Of a stretch of DNA of 64,000 nt, positions 15,319-23,740 are shown in pieces. Each line of letters opens with the position of its first letter. Position 1 is the first letter of the stretch. Under the pieces are notes generated by a model. It was not told where the DNA came from and did not search any database. It saw nothing but the letters and a program-made list of their open reading frames with translations. Position numbers and translations under genes: made by a program. The DNA is from Variovorax boronicumulans (GTDB lineage: Bacteria > Pseudomonadota > Gammaproteobacteria > Burkholderiales > Burkholderiaceae_C), in NCBI RefSeq assembly GCF_007677875.1, contig NZ_VEDO01000012.1, positions 62,001-126,000 on the forward strand. The letters run 5' to 3'.

Positions 15319-17316
15319 TCAGCCCTGGGCGGCGCGCTCTCGCGCAAATTGCTCGTACCAGGCCAGGCAGGCCGGGTTGGCCATGGTGCCGCGGTTGAGC
15401 ACCTTGTCGGCGCTCTGGCCCAGCAGCAGCTTCTTGATCGGCAGCTCCTGCTTCTTGCCCGAGAGCGTGCGCGGGATCTCGGGCACCTGGAAGATGGCGT
15501 CGGGCACGAAGCGCGGCGACAGCGCGCGGCGCACGGCCTCGTTGAGCCGGCCCTTGAGCGCGTCGTCCATCACCACGCCCTCGCGCAGCACCACGAACAG
15601 CGGCATCCAGCTCGGCTTTCCGAGATACTCGAGATCGACCACCATGGCGTCCAGCACCTCGGGCAGCGCCTCGATCGCGCTGTAGATCTCGCTCGTCCCC
15701 ATGCGCAGGCCGTGGCGGTTGATGGTGGCGTCGCTGCGGCCGAAGATCACGCAGCTGCCGTCGGGATCGATGCGCAGCCAGTCACCGTGGCGCCACACGC
15801 CCGGGAAGGTGTCGAAGTAGCTGGCCAGGTAGCGCGCATCGCCCGCGTCGTTCCAGAAATACAGCGGCATCGAGGGGATGGGCCGCGTGCAGACCAGTTC
15901 GCCGACCTCGCCGATGAGCGGTTGGCCCTCGTCGCTCCACGCCTCGACGGCCGAGCCCAGCATGCGGCACTGCATCTTGCCGGGCACCAGCGGCAGCGTG
16001 CGCAGCCCGCCGATGAAGCCGCCCGCGAAATCGGTGCCGCCCGAGATGTTGCACCACCAGATGTCGTCCACGCCCAGGCGCTGGAACTGCGCCGTGCCCC
16101 AGCGCTGCACCTCCTCGGCGAGCGGTGAGCCCGTGGTGCCCAGCGCGCGCACACGCGCCAGCCCCGGGTGGCGCGCCAGGTCCACGCCAGCCTTCATGCA
16201 GTTGGCGAAGTAGGCGGCACCCGCGCCGAAGAAGGTCACGCCCGTGCTTGCGGCGAAGCGCCACAGCACCTCCCAGTCCGGCTGCTCGCGGCTGCCGCCC
16301 GGGCTGCCGTCGAAGATGCAGCAGGTGGTGCCGGCCAAGAGGCCCGCGACCTGGCAGTTCCACATGATCCAGCCTGTGGTGCTGTACCAGAGGAAGCGCT
16401 CGCCCTGGCCCGGCCCCTCGTAACTGCAGCCGATGTCGTTGTGCAACGTGGACAGCGCCAGGGCCACCATGACGATGCCGCCATGGCCGTGCACGATGGG
16501 CTTGGGCAGACCCGTGGTGCCGCTGGAGTAGACGATCCACAGCGGGTGGTCGAAGGGCAGCCAGTCGGGCGCGAAGGCAGCGGTCTCGGCATCGTCGCGC
16601 GCCAGCACCGCGGTCAGCGGATGGCTGCCGGCCACGGCTGGCAGTCCCCCCAGGTTGTCCAGCACCAGCAGGTGGCGAACGCTGGGCAGGGCCGCGTGCA
16701 ACTCGGCCACGGTTTGCGTGCGGTCCAGGTCGCGGCCGCCGTAGGTCACGCCGTCGCAGGCGATCAGCACGACGGGTTCGATCTGGCGGAAGCGGTCGAG
16801 CACGGCGGCCTGGCCCATGTCGGGCGCGCAGACGCTCCAGACCGCGCCGATGCTGGCCACGGCCAGAAAGGCCACCATGGTCTCGGGAACGTTGGGGAGG
16901 TAGGCGGCCACGCGGTCGCCCCGCTGCACGCCCTGGGCGCGCAGGTGCAGGGCCAGTGCCGCCACCTGGCGGCGCAGCGCGGGCCAGGACAGTTCACGGC
17001 GCTGGCCGCGCTCGTTGTCGCTGACGATGGCCGGGCAACCTGCGGCATGGGCCGCGTGCACATGGCGCAGGACCTGGCGGGCGTAGTTGGTCTGCGCGCC
17101 GGGAAACCACTCAGCGCCCGGCATGGCGTCGTTGGCCAGCACGGCATGGTGCGGTGTCGGCGACTGCATGGCGAAGTAGTCCCAGATGCTCTGCCAGAAA
17201 CCTTCCAGGTCGGTGGTGGACCAGCGCCAGAGCGCGTCGTAGTCGGCGAATGACAGACCACGCGTGGCCTGCAGCCACTCGAGGTAGTGGGTGATGTGGG
17301 GCGTGCGTTCTGCCAT
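15319..17316 (-). CDS. Acetoacetyl-CoA synthetase
   Basis: A 665-residue AMP-forming ligase, the usual length for acetoacetate-CoA ligase, which feeds acetoacetate (and related 3-oxo acids) into acetyl-CoA metabolism or polyhydroxybutyrate turnover. The N-terminal acetyl-CoA-synthetase-like cap includes WSTTDLEGFWQSIWDYF (32-48). SSGTTGLPKPIVHGHGG lies at 264-280, with WIMWNCQVAGLLAG and the INRHGLRMGTSEIY hinge downstream. The C-terminal lysine loop is TLSGKKQELPIKKL. Start: ATG at 17316, after an AAGGA site; the longer upstream open frame belongs to no protein. A possible -10, TATCAT, lies at 17377-17372 on the minus strand. Confidence 0.94.
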   Translation of the reverse strand: MAERTPHITHYLEWLQATRGLSFADYDALWRWSTTDLEGFWQSIWDYFAMQSPTPHHAVLANDAMPGAEWFPGAQTNYARQVLRHVHAAHAAGCPAIVSDNERGQRRELSWPALRRQVAALALHLRAQGVQRGDRVAAYLPNVPETMVAFLAVASIGAVWSVCAPDMGQAAVLDRFRQIEPVVLIACDGVTYGGRDLDRTQTVAELHAALPSVRHLLVLDNLGGLPAVAGSHPLTAVLARDDAETAAFAPDWLPFDHPLWIVYSSGTTGLPKPIVHGHGGIVMVALALSTLHNDIGCSYEGPGQGERFLWYSTTGWIMWNCQVAGLLAGTTCCIFDGSPGGSREQPDWEVLWRFAASTGVTFFGAGAAYFANCMKAGVDLARHPGLARVRALGTTGSPLAEEVQRWGTAQFQRLGVDDIWWCNISGGTDFAGGFIGGLRTLPLVPGKMQCRMLGSAVEAWSDEGQPLIGEVGELVCTRPIPSMPLYFWNDAGDARYLASYFDTFPGVWRHGDWLRIDPDGSCVIFGRSDATINRHGLRMGTSEIYSAIEALPEVLDAMVVDLEYLGKPSWMPLFVVLREGVVMDDALKGRLNEAVRRALSPRFVPDAIFQVPEIPRTLSGKKQELPIKKLLLGQSADKVLNRGTMANPACLAWYEQFARERAAQG

Positions 17317-17386
17317 GGCTTGTCTCGTCCTTGGAGTGGGGCCGCGTCCAGGGCACGGCCGGTCGCCGCGCATGATAGGCGCGCGC

Positions 17387-18661
17387 TCAGCGCTTGGGGG
17401 TGGCTGGCAGTTCGGGCACGGCTTCGCCTTCGTCGCCACCCAACAGCCGGCCGATCGCCGCGCCGATGGCTGTGCCGATGCCCGGCAGCACGGCCGTGCC
17501 GGCGGCAGCGCCGACCAGCGGCGCCTTCGACACCGTGACCTTGAGCTGGCCGAGCGGGCCTTCGATGCGCATGGGCACGCCGACCACGCCGTCGACCAGG
17601 TCGACGGCCGCGCTGGCCTGCAGACGGCGCCGCTGCAACAGGGCCGAGCCGCTGGCGTGCAGGCGCCCGGCCTGGGCCTGGATGTCGCTGAAGCGGATCG
17701 CCATGCCCTGCGTCGGCGTGTTCTGCGTCTCCACACTGCCGCTGAGCCTGTCCAGCCGGGTCTGGCCGGCATGCTCACGGCCCAGCGTGTCGATGGCACG
17801 GTCCAGGTCGAAACGCAGCACGGTGGCCGGCTGCATCGTGAACCGCGTCTCGGTGCGCAGGGTCTGCGCCAGCGCCAGCGGATTGCGGCCCTCGGCCGCA
17901 AAGCGCGTCTGGCCATCGGCCCGCCCCGCCACCGGCGACCGCCGGTTGAAGGTGGCCAGCGCGGCCTGCACCTCGATGCCGCGCGGCGCCAGTTCCCCCT
18001 CCAGGCGCAGCCGGCCGTCGGGCCGCACCAGCACCCGCGCCTGCCCTTGTGCGCTCCCGCCGCCGACGCGCGCCTGCAGGCTGAAGCGCTGGGTGGCGGC
18101 GTCGGCATCAGTGGTCTCGCGCACGATGTGCAGGTCGGCGGGCGGCTCCTGTGCAGGGCGCCACAACCGCGCCTCGCGCAAGCGCAGACCGGACTCGATG
18201 TCGGCCTCGCCGGCATAGGCCACGGCCACACCGCTGTGCGACACCCAGGTCACGTCATGGAAATCCAGCCGCCGGACGTCGATGGCTGGCGCGGTCGACG
18301 GCTGCGTGCCACCACCCAGCCCACGCAGTGAGTGCTGGATCACATGGGCGCCGTCGAGCACCACGCGCTGCAGCACCAGATGCCCGCGCAGCAGTGGCAG
18401 CAACTGCGGCTGCAGCACCAGGCGGCGCAGCACGATCGGCTGCTCCTGCCCGGTGGCCACGTCGTGCACGGACACCTCCGGACGGGGCAGCAGCCGCCAA
18501 TCGAAGCGGCCCACCTGCACCGGCACGCCGAGCGCGCGGCTGGCCTGGTCGGCCACGCGCTGCGCCAGCGCGGCATCCGACGGCAGCCACCACCACAGCA
18601 CGGCCGCCGCGGCAACGACAACGGCCACGAGGCCCACCAAGGCGATCTTCAGCACGCGCAT
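17387..18661 (-). CDS. AsmA-family protein
   Basis: A 424-residue protein with one N-terminal membrane helix (about 5-27, ALVGLVAVVVAAAAVLWWWL) and a long beta-rich periplasmic part, as in AsmA/TamB-related proteins. VGRFDWRLLPRPEVSVHDV and a repeat-like pattern of LRL/ADIESGL strands match the family N-domain. The C-terminus contains a glycine-rich hydrophobic stretch (VGAAAGTAVLPGIGTAIGAAIGRLLGG). AsmA proteins are thought to take part in lipid or outer-membrane homeostasis. It diverges from the thioesterase gene across a 140-base gap, and lies upstream of the acetoacetyl-CoA synthetase on the same strand. Confidence 0.82.
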   Translation of the reverse strand: MRVLKIALVGLVAVVVAAAAVLWWWLPSDAALAQRVADQASRALGVPVQVGRFDWRLLPRPEVSVHDVATGQEQPIVLRRLVLQPQLLPLLRGHLVLQRVVLDGAHVIQHSLRGLGGGTQPSTAPAIDVRRLDFHDVTWVSHSGVAVAYAGEADIESGLRLREARLWRPAQEPPADLHIVRETTDADAATQRFSLQARVGGGSAQGQARVLVRPDGRLRLEGELAPRGIEVQAALATFNRRSPVAGRADGQTRFAAEGRNPLALAQTLRTETRFTMQPATVLRFDLDRAIDTLGREHAGQTRLDRLSGSVETQNTPTQGMAIRFSDIQAQAGRLHASGSALLQRRRLQASAAVDLVDGVVGVPMRIEGPLGQLKVTVSKAPLVGAAAGTAVLPGIGTAIGAAIGRLLGGDEGEAVPELPATPKR

Positions 18662-18801
18662 GCCGGCAGTGTCGCTGCAAGCAGGCGGCCCGGCTCAGCA
18701 CGGGCACCGCACGCGCGCGTAGGCGCATGTCGCCAGCGAGGCACCGGTCCACGGCCGGCGCGTCCTATAGTGGCGCTCTTGCCACCGCCCCACACACCGC
18801 C

Positions 18802-19224
18802 ATGCCCATCTGGAAGAAGCCGATCTCCGTCGACATCCTGACCACCGGAAGCCGGGGCACAGCCGTCGAGCACCTGGGCATCGAGTTCCTGGAAGTCGGC
18901 GAGGACTTCATCCGCGGCCGTGTGCCGGTCGATGCGCGCACACGTCAGCCCTATGGCCTGCTGCATGGCGGCGTGAGCGTGGTGCTGGCCGAGACGCTGG
19001 GGTCCTGTGGCGCGGCCTACGCCGTTCCGGAGGATTGGCGCGCCGTGGGTCTGGACATCAACGCCAACCACCTGCGCGGTGCCACCAGTGGCTGGGTGAC
19101 GGGCACCGCACGGCCCGTGCACATGGGCCGCAGCACCCACGTCTGGCAGATCGACCTGGTCAACGAGGCGGGGGAGCTGACCTGCGTCTCGCGCATCACC
19201 ATGGCCATCCTCGCTCCCCGCTGA
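18802..19224 (+). CDS. Hotdog-fold acyl-CoA thioesterase (PaaI/YdiI type)
   Basis: A 140-residue single hotdog domain. LLHGGVSVVLAETLGS (about 53-68) carries the HGG motif of the PaaI/YdiI group, with the catalytic Glu expected in LAETLGS. GLDINANHLRGA and the C-terminal strand TCVSRITMAIL complete the fold. Members hydrolyse aryl- or acyl-CoA thioesters, for example 1,4-dihydroxy-2-naphthoyl-CoA or stalled catabolic intermediates. Start: ATG at 18802 (MPIWKKPISVD), giving the usual family length. It is convergent with the adenosyltransferase gene, only 3 bases away. Confidence 0.9.
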   Translation: MPIWKKPISVDILTTGSRGTAVEHLGIEFLEVGEDFIRGRVPVDARTRQPYGLLHGGVSVVLAETLGSCGAAYAVPEDWRAVGLDINANHLRGATSGWVTGTARPVHMGRSTHVWQIDLVNEAGELTCVSRITMAILAPR

Positions 19225-19227
19225 GGC

Positions 19228-19788
19228 TCAGCCTTCGCGCGCCAGCCGCTCGCTCTTCCAGTACACGTCGTCGCCACCGTCCATGCGGTTGACCACACGC
19301 GCCAGCACGAACAGCAGATCGGACAGCCGGTTCAGGTAGTGGCGTGGCGCCTCGCGCACGGCCTCGGCGCGGCCCAGCGCGACCACGGCCCGCTCGGCGC
19401 GGCGCGCCACGGTGCGGCACACATGGGCCTGCGCGGCGGCGCGCGTGCCGGCCGGCAGGATGAATTCCGCCAGGCGCGGCAACTCGGCGTTGTGGTCGGC
19501 CAGGGCCTGGTCGAGCTGCAGCACGGCCTCGGCCTTGAGCAGTTCGTAGCCCGGGATCGACAGCTCGCCGCCCAGGTTGAACAGTTGGTGCTGCACGTCC
19601 ACGAGCAGCTCCCGCACGGTGCCGGGCAGCGGCTCGCACAGCAGCAGGCCCAGGTGCGAGTTCAGCTCGTCGACCTCACCGATGGCGGTGATGCGCAGGC
19701 TGTCCTTGGCGACGCGCGTGTTGTCGCCCAGCCCGGTGGTTCCGTCGTCGCCCGTGCGTGTGGCGATCTGTGTGAGGCGCTTGCCCAT
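19228..19788 (-). CDS. Cob(I)yrinic acid a,c-diamide adenosyltransferase, PduO type
   Basis: A 186-residue ATP:corrinoid adenosyltransferase that makes adenosylcobalamin. The ATP-binding N-terminus IATRTGDDGTTGLGDNTRV (8-26), VDELNSHLGLL (39-49) and the C-terminal RAERAVVALG...YLNRLSDLLFVLAR are diagnostic of the PduO-type family. Start: ATG at 19788, one codon before the conserved GKR motif. No other cobalamin or B12-dependent enzyme gene is in the window, so it serves general cofactor supply. Its end nearly touches the convergent thioesterase gene. Confidence 0.95.
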   Translation of the reverse strand: MGKRLTQIATRTGDDGTTGLGDNTRVAKDSLRITAIGEVDELNSHLGLLLCEPLPGTVRELLVDVQHQLFNLGGELSIPGYELLKAEAVLQLDQALADHNAELPRLAEFILPAGTRAAAQAHVCRTVARRAERAVVALGRAEAVREAPRHYLNRLSDLLFVLARVVNRMDGGDDVYWKSERLAREG

Positions 19789-19946
19789 GCCGTGGTCTCC
19801 CGGGTGCAAAGCCGGGCATTGTGCCGCTTCCAAATGTGAAGTCGCGCGGCCAGATGTGAGCCCGGCAACAGGGCGAAAGAGTGCTGGCGCAGCGCGCGCG
19901 CGTTTGCTGCAATGGCCACCCTGCCACTCCACCGACCTGGTCCCGC

Positions 19947-20282
19947 ATGCGCACGTCCCGCACCCTCGCCCGCTTCGAAGAACACAGCCTGGCCCTGCTC
20001 GCCGCCTTGGTGCTGGGCGGCTCGGGTGCCGCCGTCCACGCACGCGAACACGGCAGCCTGGTGCAGGCGCAGCTGCAACAACCCACACCGCGCGCTGCGC
20101 GCGGCGAGGCCCACCAGCGCATCGACGCGGCCTTCGACCGCGCCGATGCCAACGGCGACGGCAAGCTCAGCCGCGAGGAGGCGCAACGCCTGCCGGCCGT
20201 GGCCGAGCGCTTCGACGAGATCGACAGCAACGGCGACCGCTTGCTGTCGCGTGAGGAATTCCAGCGCGGCGTGGTCGACTGA
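19947..20282 (+). CDS. Secreted EF-hand calcium-binding protein
   Basis: A 111-residue protein with an N-terminal hydrophobic stretch (about 14-31, signal peptide or anchor) and two canonical EF-hand loops: Asp67-Glu78 (DANGDGKLSREE) and Asp93-Glu104 (DSNGDRLLSREE). It is expected to be exported and to bind calcium; no enzymatic domain is present. The ATG at 19947 is preferred because it places the signal at the N-terminus; an upstream GTG-like extension to 19881 adds uncharged residues only. Its stop and that of the convergent gene form a small palindrome, TGAGC-TGC-GCTCA, at 20280-20292. Confidence 0.83.
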   Translation: MRTSRTLARFEEHSLALLAALVLGGSGAAVHAREHGSLVQAQLQQPTPRAARGEAHQRIDAAFDRADANGDGKLSREEAQRLPAVAERFDEIDSNGDRLLSREEFQRGVVD

Positions 20283-20289
20283 GCTGCGC

Positions 20290-20781
20290 TCAGGCCGTCC
20301 GGATGTCCGGCTGCTGCTGGACGTCGGCCTTGGGCACCGTGTCCTTGGCCAGCTTGGCCAGGTCGGCCACGCTCTTGTAGGCGCCGCCGACCACCGCTTC
20401 CAACAGCTGCTGCATCGCGTCCTTGGGCATGTCGTGCGTCTGCACCTTGACGCTGCCGCCCTTGGCCGCGAACACGAGCACCACGCCATAGGGCACGTCG
20501 GGATCGCGGTAGAGCTGGTCGCGGGCCGTGGCGCGCTGGTCGATCACCAGGCCACCGCGCCGCTTGTCCCACCAATCCAGCACGAACTTGACGGCCGCGA
20601 CCACGCCGGCGCCGATCAGCACGGCCGCAATGGGCTCGACCTGGCCTTCGATGCCGCCGCCGGGCTCGCCGGCGCTGGCTTCGAGATCGACCTCGGGCCG
20701 ATCGTCCGCGAGCGCGTAGGCCGCGTCCAGGTCCTCCGTGTCCTGCGTCCGCAGCCGCAGCTGTACAGGTGCTTGCGCCAT
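20290..20781 (-). CDS. Small membrane protein paired with a subtilase (possible effector-associated component)
   Basis: A 163-residue protein of unknown function. An N-terminal strand-helix segment (APVQLRLRTQDTEDLDAAYAL, shown by its ends) and an acidic linker lead to one membrane helix (about 51-70, AAVLIGAGVVAAVKFVLDWW). A cytoplasmic-type alpha/beta tail of about 90 residues follows. This layout resembles the EACC1 effector-associated component described beside peptidase effectors in bacterial conflict systems; the resemblance is by pattern only. Start: ATG at 20781, with AAAGGA upstream. It lies 41 bases downstream of the subtilase gene on the same strand. Confidence 0.7.
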   Translation of the reverse strand: MAQAPVQLRLRTQDTEDLDAAYALADDRPEVDLEASAGEPGGGIEGQVEPIAAVLIGAGVVAAVKFVLDWWDKRRGGLVIDQRATARDQLYRDPDVPYGVVLVFAAKGGSVKVQTHDMPKDAMQQLLEAVVGGAYKSVADLAKLAKDTVPKADVQQQPDIRTA

Positions 20782-20822
20782 GGCACTGTCCTTTCGGGAG
20801 TCGATGTTGCGGTGCACGGAGT

Positions 20823-22238
20823 CTACGGGGCCAGGGTCCAGCCGGAGGGATCGGCCAGCGCTGCCGTGAACTCCTGCAGACGGCGGGCGTAGGGCGCGTG
20901 CTCGGGGCGCAGGAGGCAGGCCTTGTGCATCAGTCGCGCCGCCTCCTGCAGATCCTGAACGAGCATGCGACCGTCGCCGGCGTCCTTGGCCTGGCGCGCC
21001 CGCAGCGCATGCACCATGGCCAGGTTCGCGGCGGCGTGGGGATTCGTCGGGGCGAAGGCATGCGCCGGCGCCAGGAGCTGCAGCGCATCGGCGACGTGGC
21101 CCCACTGCAAGCGGTATAGCCCGCCGTTGACGAAGGTGCCGGTGGCAAACAGCGCGCATTCAGGGCAAGGTCCGTCCGCCGGACCGTGCCGATGCGGCGC
21201 GCACTGCACCGCCTGGGAGAACAGGTCGGCGATGACCTGGGCGCGCCGCGCGGAGCGGGCATCTGCGTCCTGCGCGTCCGCCATCAGCGTCTCCGCCTGG
21301 CCTGCACACCACATCATGCGGGCGTAGGCCGGCAGGTCGGCACGCCGCGCCATGAGCGCCGCAAAGCCGCTGGCCAGCGGCGTGGCGAAACTGGAGCCGA
21401 GCACGCCGGGCGGCTGCTGCAGGCCGAAATCGCAGTACTCCGACTGCGTGTAGGTGGGAGCTTGCAGCGCAGCCGTCTCCGCGCCCCCCGTCACCGCGCG
21501 CGACACCCGGTGGAAACCCACGGCGAACACGCCGGGCCGCAGCGCCGGGTCATAGACATGCCCGCGTGCATTGCCGGCGGCCGCCACGACGGTGCGGCCG
21601 CTGCCGACCAGCGCGGCCACCCGATCGGCCAGGGGCCCGTCCGGGGGCCGCAGCAGGCGGCGCCAGGCGCCCTGCCCGGCCAGCAGGCCCAGCCCCTGGT
21701 GTAGCCAGAACGGAACGTCCTCCTCCGTCATGCCGGGCCAGGGTGCATGGGCTGCGGACAGCTGCGCGAGCGCCGCCGCGGCATCCACGGCATGGGCCCT
21801 TCCCAGGCTCAGGTTGACGATCTCGGCATCGGTCTGTCGAATGTCGTGCAGCGCCCGGGCGATGGCCTGCGCGTTCCAGCCCCCGGCCGTCCGCACCGGA
21901 TACAGCCGCAGGCGCGCCTTGGGCGCCACGGCCAGGATCAGCAGGGCGACGACGGTTCCATGCGCGCACGGCTGCGGCTGCGCGACGTGGGGCACGAGCA
22001 GATGCCCGGCCAGCGCAGGCAACGTCACATCGAACCCGTCGTCCACCACCGCGATGGTCCGTCCCTCGCCCTCGCGGCCCAGCGCGCGCGCCAGCGCGAC
22101 GGCATCCCAGAACTCACCCACCCGCGGCAGGCGCCAGCGGTCGGTGGCGGGGTCGTAGCGCCGCAGCATCAAGGCAGCCGCATCGGCACCACCTTCCTGG
22201 CCCCAGCCGTCCAGCAGATCCGCTGTCTGGTCCTGCAC
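20823..22238 (-). CDS. S8-family (subtilisin-like) serine peptidase, intracellular
   Basis: A 471-residue protein without signal peptide. The subtilase triad can be read: Asp66 or Asp67 (AVVDDGFD), His93 (CAHGTVVA) and Ser283 (GSSFATPLASG), with the oxyanion Asn223 (AAAGN). The last 160 residues are a helical, TPR-like region with several cysteines (CAPH...CPEC) near its start. Start: GTG at 22238, with a perfect AGGAGG 7 bases upstream. With the downstream membrane protein it forms a two-gene unit. A cytoplasmic peptidase with a C-terminal helical module suggests a regulated effector rather than a secreted protease; this role is inferred. Confidence 0.88.
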   Translation of the reverse strand: MQDQTADLLDGWGQEGGADAAALMLRRYDPATDRWRLPRVGEFWDAVALARALGREGEGRTIAVVDDGFDVTLPALAGHLLVPHVAQPQPCAHGTVVALLILAVAPKARLRLYPVRTAGGWNAQAIARALHDIRQTDAEIVNLSLGRAHAVDAAAALAQLSAAHAPWPGMTEEDVPFWLHQGLGLLAGQGAWRRLLRPPDGPLADRVAALVGSGRTVVAAAGNARGHVYDPALRPGVFAVGFHRVSRAVTGGAETAALQAPTYTQSEYCDFGLQQPPGVLGSSFATPLASGFAALMARRADLPAYARMMWCAGQAETLMADAQDADARSARRAQVIADLFSQAVQCAPHRHGPADGPCPECALFATGTFVNGGLYRLQWGHVADALQLLAPAHAFAPTNPHAAANLAMVHALRARQAKDAGDGRMLVQDLQEAARLMHKACLLRPEHAPYARRLQEFTAALADPSGWTLAP

Positions 22239-22286
22239 CTGCGCGCCTCCTGCGGTTGCCGACGCCTGCAGCGTCGAAGCGCGAGT

Positions 22287-22682
22287 CTACGGTGCCGCCT
22301 GCACCACAGCCACGCATTCGATCTCGATCAGCATGCGCGGGTCCGGCAGCGCCGCCACCACGCAGGTGGTGCGCGCCGGGAACGGCGCCGGCCCGAAGGC
22401 CAACGCGTAGCGCACATTCATCTCGGCGACATCCTGCGCGCGCGTGAGCAGCACGTTGGCCTTGGCGATGCCGCGCAGGCTGCTGCCGGCCTGCGCCAGG
22501 ATGGCGCGCAGGTTCACGAGGGCCTGGTCGAACTGGGCCGCGAAGTCGTCTTCATCGATGCGGCCGTCGTCGTGGTAGCCCGGCGTGCCGGAGACGAAGA
22601 CGAGGTCGCCCACGCGCGTGGCGGAGGACAGCGGCGGCGTCTTGGCGCGGACCGGGGCGAAGTAGTCGATGGTGCTGGACAT
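22287..22682 (-). CDS. RidA-family protein (enamine/imine deaminase-like)
   Basis: A 131-residue RidA/YjgF-like protein: LSSATRVGDLVFVSGTPGY at the N-terminus, DFAAQFDQALVNLRAILAQAGSSL in the middle, and the closing FPARTTCVVAALPDPRMLIEIECVAV. The Arg in PARTTCV is the conserved substrate-carboxylate ligand of active RidA proteins. Such enzymes hydrolyse reactive enamines, or act in ring-cleavage and nitro-compound pathways when they sit in catabolic clusters. It is the last gene before the subtilase, and follows the Bug-protein gene by 40 bases, so it may be the tail of the large leftward operon starting at 29447. Confidence 0.92.
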   Translation of the reverse strand: MSSTIDYFAPVRAKTPPLSSATRVGDLVFVSGTPGYHDDGRIDEDDFAAQFDQALVNLRAILAQAGSSLRGIAKANVLLTRAQDVAEMNVRYALAFGPAPFPARTTCVVAALPDPRMLIEIECVAVVQAAP

Positions 22683-22722
22683 GGCGGCTTTCTTGGTTGC
22701 GTGACCCGCCATGTTCGCAGCC

Positions 22723-23712
22723 TCAATCCAGCGTGATGCCGCCGTCCTGGATGGCCTTGCCCCAGATGGGTGTGTCGGTGCGCAGCATGGCCGCGAAGGC
22801 GTCGAACGGTTCGCCGACCGGGACCAGGCCCATCTCGACCATGCGCGCATGGATGGGCGCGGCGTGCACGGCATCGACCCAGGCGGCCGAGAGCTTGCGC
22901 ACCACCTTCTCGGGCGTGCCGGCCGGCGCGAAGATGCCGTACCAGCCATAGGGCTCCAGGCCCTGGATGCCGCTCTCAGCGAAGGTCGGCACCTGCGGCA
23001 GGCTGGGGTGGCGCTGGCTGCCCGTCACGGCCAGCACCTTGAGCTTGCCGCCTTGCACCAGACCCATGGCCGAGGCCAGGTCGGGCCAGGCCGCGCCGAT
23101 CTGGCCGCCCGTCACGTCGGTCAGCATCTGGGCCGAACTCTTAAAAGGCGCGTGCACGGTGTCCAGGCCCGCCTGGCGGCGGAAGGTCTCGCCCCAAATG
23201 TGGGCCGTGGTGCCGTTGCCGTAGGTCCCGTACGCATGCTTTCCGGGCTGCGACTTCACGAGCGCGATGTATTCGGCCAGCGTGTTGACCGGCGAATTCG
23301 CGGCCACCACGAGCGCGTTGGGGCCGCGTGCGAGCAGCGCCACGGGCTGCAGGTCGCGCGAGAAGTTGTAGGGCAACGAACGCATGAGGAACTGCGTCTG
23401 CACGAGGTTGGTCACGCCGATCAGCAGGGTGTGGCCGTCGGCCGGGCTCTTGGCCACGAAGTCCGCGCCCAGCGTGCCGCTGGCACCGGGTTTGTTCTCC
23501 ACCACCACGGGCTGCTTCCACTGCTCGGCCAGGCGCGCGCCGATCTGGCGCGCGAGGATGTCGGTGGACACGCCGGGCCCCGAGTTCACGACGATGCGCA
23601 CGGCCTTGCTGGGGAAGTCGGGCGCGGGGTCAGCGGTCTGTGCGGTGGCGAAGGCCCAGCCGCATGCCAGCGCGACGCACAGCGTGCGGCGCACGAAAGA
23701 AGTTTTGGCCAT
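22723..23712 (-). CDS. Bug/TctC-family substrate-binding protein
   Basis: A 329-residue periplasmic binding protein. The signal peptide MAKTSFVRRTLCVALACGWA ends near AFATAQ. FPSKAVRIVVNSGPGVSTDILARQ, ENKPGASGTLGADFVAKSPADGHTLL and the C-terminal PTFAESGIQGLEPYGWYGIFAPAGTP are typical Bug landmarks. It is one of three such receptors in the same leftward operon, downstream of the acyl-CoA ligase by 28 bases. No TctAB permease is in the window. It probably recognises the carboxylate metabolised by this operon, or a related one. Confidence 0.93.
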   Translation of the reverse strand: MAKTSFVRRTLCVALACGWAFATAQTADPAPDFPSKAVRIVVNSGPGVSTDILARQIGARLAEQWKQPVVVENKPGASGTLGADFVAKSPADGHTLLIGVTNLVQTQFLMRSLPYNFSRDLQPVALLARGPNALVVAANSPVNTLAEYIALVKSQPGKHAYGTYGNGTTAHIWGETFRRQAGLDTVHAPFKSSAQMLTDVTGGQIGAAWPDLASAMGLVQGGKLKVLAVTGSQRHPSLPQVPTFAESGIQGLEPYGWYGIFAPAGTPEKVVRKLSAAWVDAVHAAPIHARMVEMGLVPVGEPFDAFAAMLRTDTPIWGKAIQDGGITLD

Positions 23713-23740
23713 GTTGTCTCCGGTGGTTGTCGTGCGTGGC

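Noticed and set aside
15319-18231. A 970-residue minus-strand frame joining AsmA-region sequence to acetoacetyl-CoA synthetase
   Set aside because: The part above 17316 is a shadow of the AsmA gene with Arg/Pro/Ala-rich translation. The ATG at 17316 gives the normal synthetase length.
20280-20292. TGAGCTGCGCTCA as a terminator between the EF-hand gene and the convergent membrane-protein gene
   Set aside because: The stem is only five bases and no T-run follows on either strand. It is mostly formed by the two stop codons.
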